64,000 bases of DNA from Castellaniella daejeonensis (GCF_039523555.1 NZ_BAAAFN010000014.1:56701-120700), one strand, 5' to 3'. Numbered from the stretch's first letter, positions 8,702 through 17,246 are shown. Numbers and translations: made by a program. The notes: a model not told the origin generated them from the letters alone.

Positions 8702-8726
8702 CATTTTTTCATAGTATGGAAAAATG
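8702..8726. promoter_or_regulatory. Near-perfect 25-bp palindrome, likely IclR-type operator
   Basis: CATTTTTTCATA and TATGGAAAAATG flank a central G at 8714. Eleven of twelve position pairs are complementary; only 8709/8719 fails. It lies just upstream of the ATG (8732) of the IclR-family gene, in an otherwise GC-rich spacer. IclR regulators often bind A/T-flanked dyads of this kind and repress themselves. Binding is inferred from position and symmetry only. Confidence 0.55.
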
Positions 8727-8731
8727 GCGCA

Positions 8732-9580
8732 ATGCAACAAAGCGAATCCATGGCACGACTTTCCCATTCTTCCGCTTCGTCCTCACAAGGCAGTCCGGCC
8801 CTCGCTTCCGCGGCCGGCGATCATGGCTCGGTGACGATCCAGGTGCTGGACCGCGCCATGCGCATCCTCGATGTCCTGGCCGGGCAACGTGATCCGGTCA
8901 CGCTGAAGGAACTGTCGGCGGCCACGGGGCTGCATGCTTCCACGGCACACCGCATCCTGGCCGATCTGGCCGTGGGCCGGTATGTCGAGCGCGTCGACAG
9001 TGGCCTGTACCGCCTGGGCATGCGGCTCCTGGAACTCGGTTCGCTGGTCAAGGGGCGGCTGGACGTGCGCGAGGCCGCCATAGGCCCGATGCACGAACTG
9101 CATCGCCAGACGGGCCAGACGGTCAACCTGTCGCTCGTCCAGGGCGACGAAATCGTCTACATCGAGCGGGCCTGGAGCGAACGGTCCGGCATGCAGGTGG
9201 TGCGCGCCATCGGCGGCAGGGCCCCCCTGCACCTGACCTCGACCGGCAAGCTGTTCCTGTCCATGTGGGATGCCCGCAGCGTGCGCAGCTACGCCATGCG
9301 CACGGGGCTGGCGGGCACCACGCGCAACAGCATCACCCAAATCGACCAGCTCGAACGAGAACTCGCGCTGGTGCGCCGGCACGGCTATTCGCGCGACAAC
9401 GAGGAACTCGAGCTCGGGGTGCGCTGCATTGCGGCCGGCATCTATGACGACACCGGGGCGTTGCTGGCCGGGCTGTCCCTGTCGGCTCCGGCCGAGCGCA
9501 TGCGCGATGACTGGATCCCGCTGCTGATGAGCACCAGTGCCCGTATTTCCGAGGCCCTGGGCTACGAGGCCCAGCACTGA
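8732..9580 (+). CDS. IclR-family transcriptional regulator
   Basis: A 282-residue regulator. A winged helix-turn-helix at about residues 30-90 (VLDRAMRILDVLAG through LKELSAATGLHASTAHRIL) is followed by the IclR effector domain (VNLSLVQGDEIVYIERAW, GGRAPLHLTSTGKLFLS, RHGYSRDNEELELGVRCIAAGIYD). The effector is not predictable from sequence. ATG 8732 (MQQSESM) is taken as start; ATG 8750 is the alternative. A 25-bp palindrome directly in front suggests autoregulation. The neighbouring genes give no clear catabolic target, so its regulon may lie elsewhere. Confidence 0.88.
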   Translation: MQQSESMARLSHSSASSSQGSPALASAAGDHGSVTIQVLDRAMRILDVLAGQRDPVTLKELSAATGLHASTAHRILADLAVGRYVERVDSGLYRLGMRLLELGSLVKGRLDVREAAIGPMHELHRQTGQTVNLSLVQGDEIVYIERAWSERSGMQVVRAIGGRAPLHLTSTGKLFLSMWDARSVRSYAMRTGLAGTTRNSITQIDQLERELALVRRHGYSRDNEELELGVRCIAAGIYDDTGALLAGLSLSAPAERMRDDWIPLLMSTSARISEALGYEAQH

Positions 9581-9597
9581 ACATGGGCCCTGCGCAG

Positions 9598-9621
9598 CCG
9601 GGCGGTCATCCCGCCGCCCGG
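9598..9621 (+). terminator. Hairpin downstream of the IclR gene
   Basis: CCGGGCGG and CCGCCCGG form a perfect 8-bp stem around an 8-base loop, 18 bases after the IclR stop. There is no T-run, so this is either a weak terminator or an RNA-stabilising hairpin. Confidence 0.4.
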
Positions 9622-9650
9622 ATCGTCCCCGACCTAATTTCTCCTCCCCG

Positions 9651-9681
9651 ACTTATTTTGTTGCGGCGCAACAAAATAAGT
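9651..9681. promoter_or_regulatory. Perfect 31-bp palindrome overlapping the phasin -35 (candidate PhaR operator)
   Basis: Two 15-base arms, the left being ACTTATTTTGTTGCG, surround a single central G at 9666 with no mismatch. The last base is the first T of the TTGACA at 9681-9686. The position fits a repressor site that blocks RNA polymerase. PhaR is the known repressor of phasin genes in polyhydroxybutyrate producers; assigning this site to PhaR is inference. A second, bulged dyad (GTTGCAGC 9720-9727 and GCTGCGAAC 9733-9741) lies just after the expected start of transcription. Confidence 0.65.
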
Positions 9682-9708
9682 TGACATCGCTTGCCATTCC
9701 TATAAAAT
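9681..9708 (+). promoter_or_regulatory. Sigma-70 promoter of the phasin gene
   Basis: A consensus -35 TTGACA (9681-9686) and -10 TAAAAT (9703-9708) are separated by 16 bases; TATAAA at 9701 is an alternative -10. This is the best match to the sigma-70 consensus that I found in the window, consistent with a highly expressed phasin. Transcription would start near 9715. Confidence 0.7.
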
Positions 9709-9800
9709 TTGATTTGTGCGTTGCAGCAAAACGCTGCGAACGGGAAGGTGCCGGGCATTGTGCCTCTGAGGAAACCTTCTACTATCGACAAGGAGTCATC

Positions 9801-10373
9801 ATGAGCGCAAATCAACAATCCCTGCTGGCCTCCCAGAAGGCCGTCATCGACAACCTGCTGGCTGTCCAGGGCACGTTCTTCAATGGTTTCGAAAAGCTGG
9901 TCGACCTGAACCTGAAGGCCGCCAAGTCCGCCCTGGAAGACGTCGCCCAGAAGTCCCATGAGGCCGCCGAGCTGAAGGACGCCCAGGAACTGCTGGCCTT
10001 CACGTCCGCCCTGGTCCGTCCGGAGCAGGCCGTGGCCTATGGCAAGGACGTCTACGAAATCCTGGCCGACATCCAGGGCGACCTGAGCAAGCTGGCCGAA
10101 GCCCAGCTGGCCCAGGGCCAGAAGCAGGTGTCCGAAGCGGTCGAGCAGTTCGCCCGCAATGCCCCCACGGGTTCCGAAGGCGCCGTGGCGCTGCTGAAGT
10201 CCTCGCTGGCCACCGCGACCAACGCCTACGAATCCGCTTCCAAGGCTGCCCGCCAGGCCGCCAGCGCCGCCGAGTCGAACTTCGCCGCCGCGACCAACGC
10301 CACCCTGAAGGCCGCCGCGGATGTCGGCAAGGCCGCCAAGACCGGCTCGCGCTCGCGCCGCGCCGCGAACTGA
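9801..10373 (+). CDS. phaP: Phasin family protein (polyhydroxyalkanoate granule-associated)
   Basis: A 190-residue amphipathic, alanine-rich helical protein without cysteine, signal peptide or membrane segment. The N-terminus (QQSLLASQKAVIDNLLAVQG, then TFFNGFEKLVDLNLKAAKSA) matches the phasin family of Burkholderiales, and the C-terminus is an Ala/Lys/Arg tail. Phasins coat polyhydroxybutyrate granules and control their size and number. Start: ATG 9801 with AAGGAG seven bases upstream. It has its own strong promoter, operator palindrome and terminator, so it is a single-gene unit. 3-Hydroxybutyrate dehydrogenase at 35.6 kb belongs to the same storage pathway. Confidence 0.92.
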   Translation: MSANQQSLLASQKAVIDNLLAVQGTFFNGFEKLVDLNLKAAKSALEDVAQKSHEAAELKDAQELLAFTSALVRPEQAVAYGKDVYEILADIQGDLSKLAEAQLAQGQKQVSEAVEQFARNAPTGSEGAVALLKSSLATATNAYESASKAARQAASAAESNFAAATNATLKAAADVGKAAKTGSRSRRAAN

Positions 10374-10424
10374 TCCGTACCGGCCGCGCCGGCGGGTTCC
10401 GCCGGCCGGCCCAGGCACGATCCG

Positions 10425-10486
10425 GTCCGGGCTCAGGCCCGGACGGGGCAGGACCTCGGGACGCCAGTCCCGGGGTTTCGTTTTTT
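10425..10486 (+). terminator. Terminator of the phasin gene, with a preceding hairpin
   Basis: A perfect 8-bp hairpin (GTCCGGGC, loop TCAG, GCCCGGAC; 10425-10444) is followed by a second stem (10454-10462 with 10467-10475, one G-U pair, loop GCCA) and a T-rich tail TTTCGTTTTTT (10476-10486). The second element is a standard Rho-independent terminator. Confidence 0.85.
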
Positions 10487-10663
10487 CCGCCGCGGGACAC
10501 GGCTGCCGTGCCCGGGCGTTCAGCCGACCGGCATCCGGTCCAGCGCAGCTCGGCGCTTCCTCGTATACTCGCCCACAGGCGGCCGTCCGGCCGCCCGCCC
10601 ATTCGCACGCACCGCGGCGCGGCAGGGTTTCTTCCGTCGAACAACATCCCGTTTCGAGAACTC

Positions 10664-11866
10664 ATGGCGATTTCTTCCGTGCGCCGTTCCTTTCTGTGGT
10701 GGGCCCTGGCGGCGCTGCCGATCGTGGTGCTGTGGATCTGGTGGTCGGGGCGCCCGGCACCCGCAGCCGCCCCGGCTGCAGCCGCTCCGGTCCAGGTGCG
10801 CACGGCGATGGTGGCCGCCCGCGACATGCCCATCCGCGTCCAGGGCCTGGGCGCGGCCCAGGCCTGGGCCAGCGTGATGGTGCGCGCGCGCATCGACGGC
10901 CAGCTCGAATCGGTGGGCTTTCGCGAAGGCGAGATCGTGCGCCAGGGGCAGCTCATCGCCAGGCTCGACGACCGGACGCAGAAAGCCCAGCTGGCCCAGG
11001 CCGTCGCCCAGCGTGCACGCGACCAGGCGCAGCTGGACAACGCGCGCGAAGATCTGGCGCGCTATGTCGAACTGGCCCGCCATGGCGCCATCGACCGCAA
11101 GACCCTGGACACCCAGCGCGCCCAGGTTGCGATCCTGCAGGCGGCGATCCAGGCCGACGAGGCCCAGATCCAGGCGGCCCGCGTCCAGCTGGACTACACC
11201 CGCATCACGGCGCCGCTGACCGGGCGCACGGGGCCCCTGAAGGTGGATCCGGGCAATCTGGTGCGTGCGGCGGATGCCGACGGCCTGGTGCTGATCAACC
11301 AGATCGATCCCATCGCCGTCAGTTTCACCGTGCCGGACACAGCCTTTGCCGAGGTCCAGGCAGCCGTCCGGGCAGCAGGCGGCGCGGGCGGGCTGGCGGT
11401 TGAAGTCTATGGAAGGGACCAGCCTGAACTGCTTGGCCGCGGCGTGCTGGTCCTGGTGGACAACCAGATCGACGCCGCCAGCGGCACGCTGCGCCTGAAG
11501 GCGCGGCTGGACAATCCCGATCACACTCTGTGGCCGGGGCGGACGGTGGACGTGCGGCTGATCCTGGGCGACCGGGCCGGCGCCCTGGTCGTGCCGGAAT
11601 CCGCCGTGCAGCGCGGCGCCCAGGGGCTGTATGTCTACCTGGTCGGGTCCGATGACCGGGTGAGCGCCCAGACGGTGCAGGTGGCCGTGGCGCAGGACGG
11701 CCTGGCCGTGGTGACCGAGGGACTGTCGGCGGGCCAGCGCGTCGTGGTCGATGGACAGTACAAGCTGCGGCCCGGCCTGAAGATCGCCGAGGTCGCGGCG
11801 AATGCGGCCGATGCGCCGGCTGCCGGCGGGCAGGCCGTTTCCGGCAAGCCCGGAGACGCATCGTGA
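10664..11866 (+). CDS. RND efflux periplasmic adaptor (membrane fusion protein), MdtA-like
   Basis: A 400-residue periplasmic adaptor anchored by an N-terminal hydrophobic segment (about residues 10-25). It has the split biotinyl-lipoyl halves (VRARIDGQLESVGFREGEIV and the LDYTRITAPLTGRTG block) around a helical hairpin (DQAQLDNAREDLARYVELA), a beta-barrel part and a C-terminal region (VVDGQYKLRPG). These link an RND pump to an outer-membrane channel. The stop overlaps the GTG start of the pump gene by one codon position (GTGA), so the two are coupled. No outer-membrane channel gene is in the window. Substrate cannot be predicted; MdtA/MuxA-like is a family-level call. Confidence 0.9.
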   Translation: MAISSVRRSFLWWALAALPIVVLWIWWSGRPAPAAAPAAAAPVQVRTAMVAARDMPIRVQGLGAAQAWASVMVRARIDGQLESVGFREGEIVRQGQLIARLDDRTQKAQLAQAVAQRARDQAQLDNAREDLARYVELARHGAIDRKTLDTQRAQVAILQAAIQADEAQIQAARVQLDYTRITAPLTGRTGPLKVDPGNLVRAADADGLVLINQIDPIAVSFTVPDTAFAEVQAAVRAAGGAGGLAVEVYGRDQPELLGRGVLVLVDNQIDAASGTLRLKARLDNPDHTLWPGRTVDVRLILGDRAGALVVPESAVQRGAQGLYVYLVGSDDRVSAQTVQVAVAQDGLAVVTEGLSAGQRVVVDGQYKLRPGLKIAEVAANAADAPAAGGQAVSGKPGDAS

Positions 11867-14800
11867 ACATCTCCGAGCCGTTCATCCGGCGTCCCATCGG
11901 CACCTCGCTGCTGGCGATGGCCCTGTTCCTGCTGGGCCTGGCGGTGTTTCCGCTGCTGCCTGTGGCGCCGTTGCCCCAGGTCGATTTTCCCACCATCCAG
12001 GTCACGGCCAGGCTGCCCGGCGGCAATCCGGAAACCATGGCCACCAGCGTGGCCCAGCCGCTGGAACGGGAATTCTCCACGATCCCGGGCCTGGTGCAGA
12101 TGAGCTCCGAGAATGCGCTGGGGGTGTCGCGTATCACGCTGCAATTCGCGCTGGACCGCAATATCGACGGTGCGGCCCTGGACGTGCAGAGCGCCATCAA
12201 TTCGGCTTCGCGCCAGCTGCCCTCGAACCTGTCCAGCCCGCCGACCTTCCGCAAGGTCAATCCGGCGGATTTCTCCATCCTGATCCTGTCGGTGCAGTCC
12301 GACGTGCTGCCCATCACCGAAGTCAACGACTTCGCCGACAATATCCTGGCCCAGCAGCTGTCGCGGGTCGAGGGCGTCGGCCAGGTGAACATCTTCGGCC
12401 AGCAGAAGCCGGCCATCCGCATCCAGGTCGATCCGCAGAAGATCGCCGCGCTGGGGCTGGACCTGGAATCGATCCGGGGGGTGATCGCCACCACCACGGT
12501 GAACCAGCCCAAGGGCACGATCGACGGCAGCCGGCAGAGCTACACCATCTACACCAACGACCAGATCCTCGATGCGGCGCCCTGGAACGACGTGATCGTC
12601 GCCTGGCGCAACGGCGCGCCGGTGCGCGTGCGCGACATCGGCAGGGCCGTGCCCGGACCGGAGGACACGAAGCAGGCCGCCTGGGCCTTTGCCGGCAAGG
12701 GGGCCGGGCCGGACGATGTGGCCCGCAACGGGCGTTCCCTGGTGGTGGGGATCACCAAGCAGCCCGGGGCCAACGTCATCGAAACGGTCGAGCGCATTCG
12801 CGCCGAATTGCCGCGCCTGATGGCGTCCATGCCGGCCAGCATCCATGTCAGCACGTTGATCGATCGCACCCAGAACATCCGCGCTTCGGTCCACGAGGTC
12901 GAGTTCACCCTGCTGCTGTCCATCGCGCTGGTGGTGATGGTGATCTTCATGTTCCTGCGCAACGTGGCGGGCACGCTGATCGCCAGCGCCACGGTCCCGC
13001 TGGCGCTGATGGGCACCTTTGCCCTGATGTACCTGGCCGGCTACAGCCTGGACAATCTCTCGCTGATGGCGCTGACGATTTCCGTGGGCTTCGTGATCGA
13101 CGACGCCGTGGTCATGCTGGAGAACATCTGGCGCCACGTGGAAGAGGGCATGCGACCCATGGAGGCTGCCCTGAAGGGCGCGCGCGAGATCGGCTTCACC
13201 ATCGTGTCGATCTCGGTGTCGCTGATGGCCGTGTTCATTCCGCTGCTGCTGATGGGCGGCATGGTGGGGCGGCTGTTCCGCGAATTCGCCGTGACCGTCG
13301 TCATGACCGTGGTGATCTCGGTGCTGGTCACGCTCAGCCTGATTCCCATGCTGTGCTCGCGCTACCTGCGCAATCCCCAGCAGGCCTCGCACGGTCGGAT
13401 CTACCAGGCCTTCGAGCGCGGTTTCGACCGCATGCTGGCGGTCTACCGCCGGGGCCTGGACCATGCGCTGGATCATCAGTTCGCCACGCTGTGCGTCTTT
13501 CTGGCAACCGTGGCGGCGTCGGCCGCGTTGTTCATCGTGATCCCGAAGGGCTTCTTCCCGCAGCAGGACACCGGCGCGATCTTCGGCCTGGCCGAGTCAT
13601 CTCAGGACAGCTCGTTCGATGCCATGAACCAGCGCATGATGGCCCTGGCCGAGATTCTGCGCCAGGATCCGGACGTGGCCGCCTTCGGCATGAGCAGCAA
13701 TGCGCCGACATTCAACACCGGGCGCTTCTTCATCAGCCTGAAGCCGCGCGATGCGGGGCGGCGCGCCAGTGCCGACGACATCATCCGCCGCCTGCGCCCG
13801 CAGCTGGAACACGTGCCCGGCGTGCGCCTGTTCATGCAGGCGGGGCAGGACATCAACGTTGGCGGGCGCCTGTCGCGCACGCAGTACCAGTACACCCTGA
13901 CCAGCGCCAACCTGGACGAGCTCAACACCTGGGCGCCGCGCCTGCTGGAACGCCTGCGCGGCCTGCCGCAATTGGCCGACCTGGCTTCCGACCAGCAGAA
14001 CAGCGCCAACACGGCAGTGATCACGATCGACCGCACCCGGGCAGCCATGTTCGGGATCACGCCGGCCATGATCGACAGCACGATCTACAACGCCCTGGGC
14101 CAGCGCCAGGTGGCGCAGTATTCCACCCAGATCAACAGCTACCAGGTCGTCCTGGAGATCACCCCTGAACTGCAGTCGGACCCGGCCGTGTTCTCGCGTC
14201 TGTACGTCAGGTCGCCACTGACTGGCGAGCAGGTGCCGCTGTCGAGCCTGACGAAGCTGGATACCTCCAGGCCGGGCTTCCTGTCGATCAACCATCAGGG
14301 CCAGTTCCCGGCGGTGACGATCTCCTTCAATCTGGCGGCCGGCCACTCGCTTGGCCAGGCGGTGGATGCCATCCATGCGGCCCAGGCCGCCATGAACATG
14401 CCGCTGTCGATCCAGGGCGCCTTCCAGGGCACGGCCCAGGTCTTCCAGGAATCCCTGGCGAGCCAGCCCTACCTGATCGCCGCCGCCCTGGTGGCCGTGT
14501 ACATCGTGCTCGGCCTGCTGTACGAGAGCTACATCCATCCACTGACCATCCTGTCCACACTGCCCTCGGCGGGCGTGGGGGCGCTGCTTATCCTGATGGG
14601 CAGCGGCTTCGACCTGAGCGTGATCGCGATCATCGGCATCCTGCTGCTGATCGGCATCGTCAAGAAGAACGGCATCATGCTGATCGACTTCGCCCTGGTG
14701 GCCGAGCGCCAGCAGGGGCTATCCCCGCGCGAGGCCATCTACCAGGCCTGCCTGCTGCGCTTCCGGCCCATCATGATGACCACGATGTGCGCCCTGCTGG

Positions 14801-15021
14801 CGGGGCTGCCGCTGATGCTGGGTACCGGTGCCGGGTCCGAGCTGCGCCAGCCGCTGGGCTATACGATGGTGGGCGGCCTGCTCCTGTCGCAGGCGCTGAC
14901 CCTGTTCACGACGCCGGTGGTGTATCTGTACCTGGATCGCCTGCATCATCGTTATGTGCGCGGCCGGGCGCTGAAGCAGGCGCAAAGGCTGCGGCGGGCG
15001 CGGAGCGGGCGGGTGGTCTAG
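11863..15021 (+). CDS. RND multidrug efflux permease, MdtB/MdtC (MuxB)-like
   Basis: A 1052-residue inner-membrane proton antiporter with the RND plan: a first transmembrane helix, a large periplasmic loop, a block of helices from about residue 340 (FTLLLSIALVVMVIFMFLRN and GFVIDDAVVMLEN with the proton-relay aspartates), a second loop and a final helix block (about 870-1030, with GIVKKNGIMLIDFAL). Start is GTG 11863 inside the stop of the adaptor gene. MdtBC-type pumps usually come with two permease genes; only one is here. Its stop and that of the convergent LysR gene share the bases CTAG. Confidence 0.93.
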   Translation: MNISEPFIRRPIGTSLLAMALFLLGLAVFPLLPVAPLPQVDFPTIQVTARLPGGNPETMATSVAQPLEREFSTIPGLVQMSSENALGVSRITLQFALDRNIDGAALDVQSAINSASRQLPSNLSSPPTFRKVNPADFSILILSVQSDVLPITEVNDFADNILAQQLSRVEGVGQVNIFGQQKPAIRIQVDPQKIAALGLDLESIRGVIATTTVNQPKGTIDGSRQSYTIYTNDQILDAAPWNDVIVAWRNGAPVRVRDIGRAVPGPEDTKQAAWAFAGKGAGPDDVARNGRSLVVGITKQPGANVIETVERIRAELPRLMASMPASIHVSTLIDRTQNIRASVHEVEFTLLLSIALVVMVIFMFLRNVAGTLIASATVPLALMGTFALMYLAGYSLDNLSLMALTISVGFVIDDAVVMLENIWRHVEEGMRPMEAALKGAREIGFTIVSISVSLMAVFIPLLLMGGMVGRLFREFAVTVVMTVVISVLVTLSLIPMLCSRYLRNPQQASHGRIYQAFERGFDRMLAVYRRGLDHALDHQFATLCVFLATVAASAALFIVIPKGFFPQQDTGAIFGLAESSQDSSFDAMNQRMMALAEILRQDPDVAAFGMSSNAPTFNTGRFFISLKPRDAGRRASADDIIRRLRPQLEHVPGVRLFMQAGQDINVGGRLSRTQYQYTLTSANLDELNTWAPRLLERLRGLPQLADLASDQQNSANTAVITIDRTRAAMFGITPAMIDSTIYNALGQRQVAQYSTQINSYQVVLEITPELQSDPAVFSRLYVRSPLTGEQVPLSSLTKLDTSRPGFLSINHQGQFPAVTISFNLAAGHSLGQAVDAIHAAQAAMNMPLSIQGAFQGTAQVFQESLASQPYLIAAALVAVYIVLGLLYESYIHPLTILSTLPSAGVGALLILMGSGFDLSVIAIIGILLLIGIVKKNGIMLIDFALVAERQQGLSPREAIYQACLLRFRPIMMTTMCALLAGLPLMLGTGAGSELRQPLGYTMVGGLLLSQALTLFTTPVVYLYLDRLHHRYVRGRALKQAQRLRRARSGRVV

Positions 15022-15944
15022 GACGCGCCTGTCCGTCCGGGGTTTCGCGGGCCTGGCTGCGCGCGGCCCGCGTGCGTCTCGCGCACGAGATCCAGCCAGG
15101 CGCGCGCCGCCAGGGACAGATAGGCGTCCCGCCGCCAGACCGTCGCTAGGTCCCAGCGGATGTCCGGTTCGTCCAGCAGGACGTGCGTCAGGCCGGCCTG
15201 CGGCCGTTCCTCCAGGATCATGCGCGGCAGGAAGGCGAGTCCCAGGCCGGCGGCGACCAGGGCGATCATGAAGTCCATCTGGCCGCTGCGCGCCGCGACT
15301 TTCGGCTCGAAGCCGCGCCGGGCGCAGGCCTGCTGGATGATGCGGTTCAGGGCGAAGCCGCTTTCCAGCAGCACCAGGGGTTCGGCGCGCAGGTCGTCGA
15401 GCCGGACGGCCGCGCGGCGGGCGAGCGCATGGTTGGCCGGCATCAGCACGACCAGCGGTTCGCTGCGCACGGGTTGCCATTCGAATTCGTCCGACACGGG
15501 CAATAGCGAGGCGCCCAGTTCGATGTCGCCCGCCCGCAGGATGTCTTCCAGCTGCAGGCTGCCGTGCTCGGTCAGGCGGATGTCGATGCCGGGGTAGCGG
15601 TGCCGGTAGGTCGCGAACAGGGGGGCGAACAGCATGCTGGAACCGATCAGCGGCAGGCCGATCCTGAGCGTGCCGCGTCGCAGGTCCGCGAGATCCTGCA
15701 GTTCGGCCAGGAGTTCCTCGCGCAGGGCCAGCATCCGGGTGGCATGCCGATAGACCACGTCGCCGGCCGGGCTCGGCGCGCTGCGGTGTCCGTTGCGGTC
15801 CAGCAACGGGAAGCCGAGCTCGTCCTCGAGCTGACGGACGGCCTTGCTGACCGTGGGCTGGGTGACGAAGATCGTCTTGGCGGCCTGCGAGAAGCCGCCT
15901 TGCCGCACGACTTCGACGAAGGCTCTGAGAGTACGCAGATCCAT
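15018..15944 (-). CDS. LysR-family regulator (CidR-like) of the divergent cidA/lrgB pair
   Basis: A 308-residue LysR regulator: winged helix at residues 1-60 (FVEVVRQGGFSQAAKTIFVT, QPTVSKAVRQLEDELG) and a two-lobed effector domain from about residue 90. It is divergently transcribed from the CidA/LrgB-type genes 85 bases away, the arrangement in which LysR proteins such as CidR control the neighbouring operon. Two ATTC-N7-GAAT dyads in the shared spacer are candidate binding sites. The effector is unknown (CidR of Gram-positives responds to overflow metabolism); that comparison is inference. The gene end overlaps the RND permease end by four bases. Confidence 0.85.
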   Translation of the reverse strand: MDLRTLRAFVEVVRQGGFSQAAKTIFVTQPTVSKAVRQLEDELGFPLLDRNGHRSAPSPAGDVVYRHATRMLALREELLAELQDLADLRRGTLRIGLPLIGSSMLFAPLFATYRHRYPGIDIRLTEHGSLQLEDILRAGDIELGASLLPVSDEFEWQPVRSEPLVVLMPANHALARRAAVRLDDLRAEPLVLLESGFALNRIIQQACARRGFEPKVAARSGQMDFMIALVAAGLGLAFLPRMILEERPQAGLTHVLLDEPDIRWDLATVWRRDAYLSLAARAWLDLVRETHAGRAQPGPRNPGRTGAS

Positions 15945-15988
15945 TCTTATATGGAATAGAAAAAATTCAAATAATTCATTTGTAGAAT
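15943..15988. promoter_or_regulatory. Paired ATTC-N7-GAAT dyads between LysR gene and cidA-type gene
   Basis: ATTC-N7-GAAT occurs at 15943-15957, overlapping the LysR start codon, and again at 15974-15988. The centres are 31 bp apart, about three helical turns. Both fit the T-N11-A rule for LysR boxes. In addition TGTAGAAT (15981-15988) and ATTCTACA (16000-16007) form a perfect 8-bp inverted repeat with 11 bases between. The spacer is AT-rich compared with its surroundings. Confidence 0.6.
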
Positions 15989-16029
15989 AAACAAGGGCGA
16001 TTCTACACTGCCTTCATGGAGATTCAATC

Positions 16030-16464
16030 ATGAAGATGCGTGCGATTCCCGTCCTGTCCCGGCGCGGCCTGCACCGGATGCGGGCCGCCCAGGTCGGCCT
16101 GATCGTGGGCTTCTGGCTGGCCGGCGAGGCGCTGGTCAGGCTGGCCCATCTGCCCCTGCCCGGCGGCATCGTCGGGCTGGCGCTGCTGCTGGCGTCGATG
16201 GCGGCCGGGTGGATCAGCCCCTTCAGCGCGCGGCGCGGCGCGCAGTGTCTGCTGGCGGACATGCTGCTGTTCTTCGTGCCGGCGGTGCCTGCGGTGGTCG
16301 AACACGGCGAATTCGTCGGCATCCTGGGGCTCAAGATCCTGGCCGTGATCCTGGTCGGCACGGTGGCTGTGATGGCCGCGACCGCCCTGACGGTGGACGT
16401 CTGCCATGCCTGGATGCTGCGCCGCGCCCGGGCGGGGGAACCGTCTGCGGCGGAGGGGTGCTGA
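16030..16464 (+). CDS. CidA/LrgA family membrane protein
   Basis: A 144-residue protein with four hydrophobic segments (AQVGLIVGFWLAGEALVRL, GGIVGLALLLASMAAGWI, LLADMLLFFVPAVPAVVEH, ILAVILVGTVAVMAATALTV) and the family signature LPLPGGIVG. CidA/LrgA proteins are holin-like; with LrgB-type partners they affect autolysis and, in some bacteria, export small acids such as pyruvate. Start: ATG 16030 with GGAGA upstream. The partner gene begins 4 bases after the stop. Regulated most likely by the divergent LysR protein. Confidence 0.85.
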   Translation: MKMRAIPVLSRRGLHRMRAAQVGLIVGFWLAGEALVRLAHLPLPGGIVGLALLLASMAAGWISPFSARRGAQCLLADMLLFFVPAVPAVVEHGEFVGILGLKILAVILVGTVAVMAATALTVDVCHAWMLRRARAGEPSAAEGC

Positions 16465-16468
16465 CGCC

Positions 16469-17176
16469 ATGCCGGTTTCGATGACGGGCGCGGCGGCCCT
16501 GTGCGCCGACGTGCTGCTCTGGTCCGTGCCGACGGTCGGCTTCTATCTGCTGGCCAAGCGGCTCTATGCCCGCTACGCCAGATGGTGGCTGATGCCGCTG
16601 GCCCTGGCGCCGGCGCTGCTGGTCGTCCTGGTGCTGGTGGCGCACGTCAGCTACCGGCAGTATTTCCAGGGGGCCGGCTGGCTGGTGGCCCTGCTGGGGC
16701 CGGCCACGGTGGCGTTCGCCGTGCCGATCTACGAACAGCGCGCGCTCGTGCGCCGCTATTGGCCCGTGCTGGCGGCGGGCGTGCTGGTCGGCAGCGCCAC
16801 GGCCCTGGTCACGGGCTGGGGGCTGGCGACGTGGCTGGGCCTGGACGGCGCCCTGCGGCTGAGCCTGCTGCCGCGTTCGATCAGCACGCCGTTCGCCATG
16901 GAGGTCTCCGGCGACATCGGCGGCATCCCGGACCTGACGGCGGTGTTCGTCGTGCTGACGGGGGTGCTGGGCGCGATCGTCGGGCAATGCCTGCTGGCCT
17001 GGCTGCCGGTCCGTTCCTCGCTGGCGCGCGGCGCGCTGTTGGGCGTGGGCGCGCACGGGGCCGGCACGGCCAAGGCCTATGAGCTGGGGCGTGAGGAAGG
17101 TTCCATCGCGGGCCTGGTGATGGTGCTGATCGGCCTGGCGAACGTGCTGGGCGCCGCGATCCTGACGGCGCTGTGA
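16469..17176 (+). CDS. LrgB/CidB family membrane protein
   Basis: A 235-residue polytopic membrane protein and the expected partner of the gene just upstream. The LrgB signature is visible as LLPRSISTPFAMEVSGDIGG (about residues 135-154) and GALLGVGAHGAGTAKAYELG with the following segment near the C-terminus. Start: ATG 16469 preceded by GGAGGGG, four bases after the CidA-type stop. CidAB/LrgAB pairs act together in the inner membrane. Function in Gram-negatives is poorly known. Confidence 0.87.
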   Translation: MPVSMTGAAALCADVLLWSVPTVGFYLLAKRLYARYARWWLMPLALAPALLVVLVLVAHVSYRQYFQGAGWLVALLGPATVAFAVPIYEQRALVRRYWPVLAAGVLVGSATALVTGWGLATWLGLDGALRLSLLPRSISTPFAMEVSGDIGGIPDLTAVFVVLTGVLGAIVGQCLLAWLPVRSSLARGALLGVGAHGAGTAKAYELGREEGSIAGLVMVLIGLANVLGAAILTAL

Positions 17177-17246
17177 CCCGGTCTTCGCGCTGCCTTTCGC
17201 CGGTGCGCGGCGACGCCGCGCCCGGATGCGGACACGGGCGCGGGCT

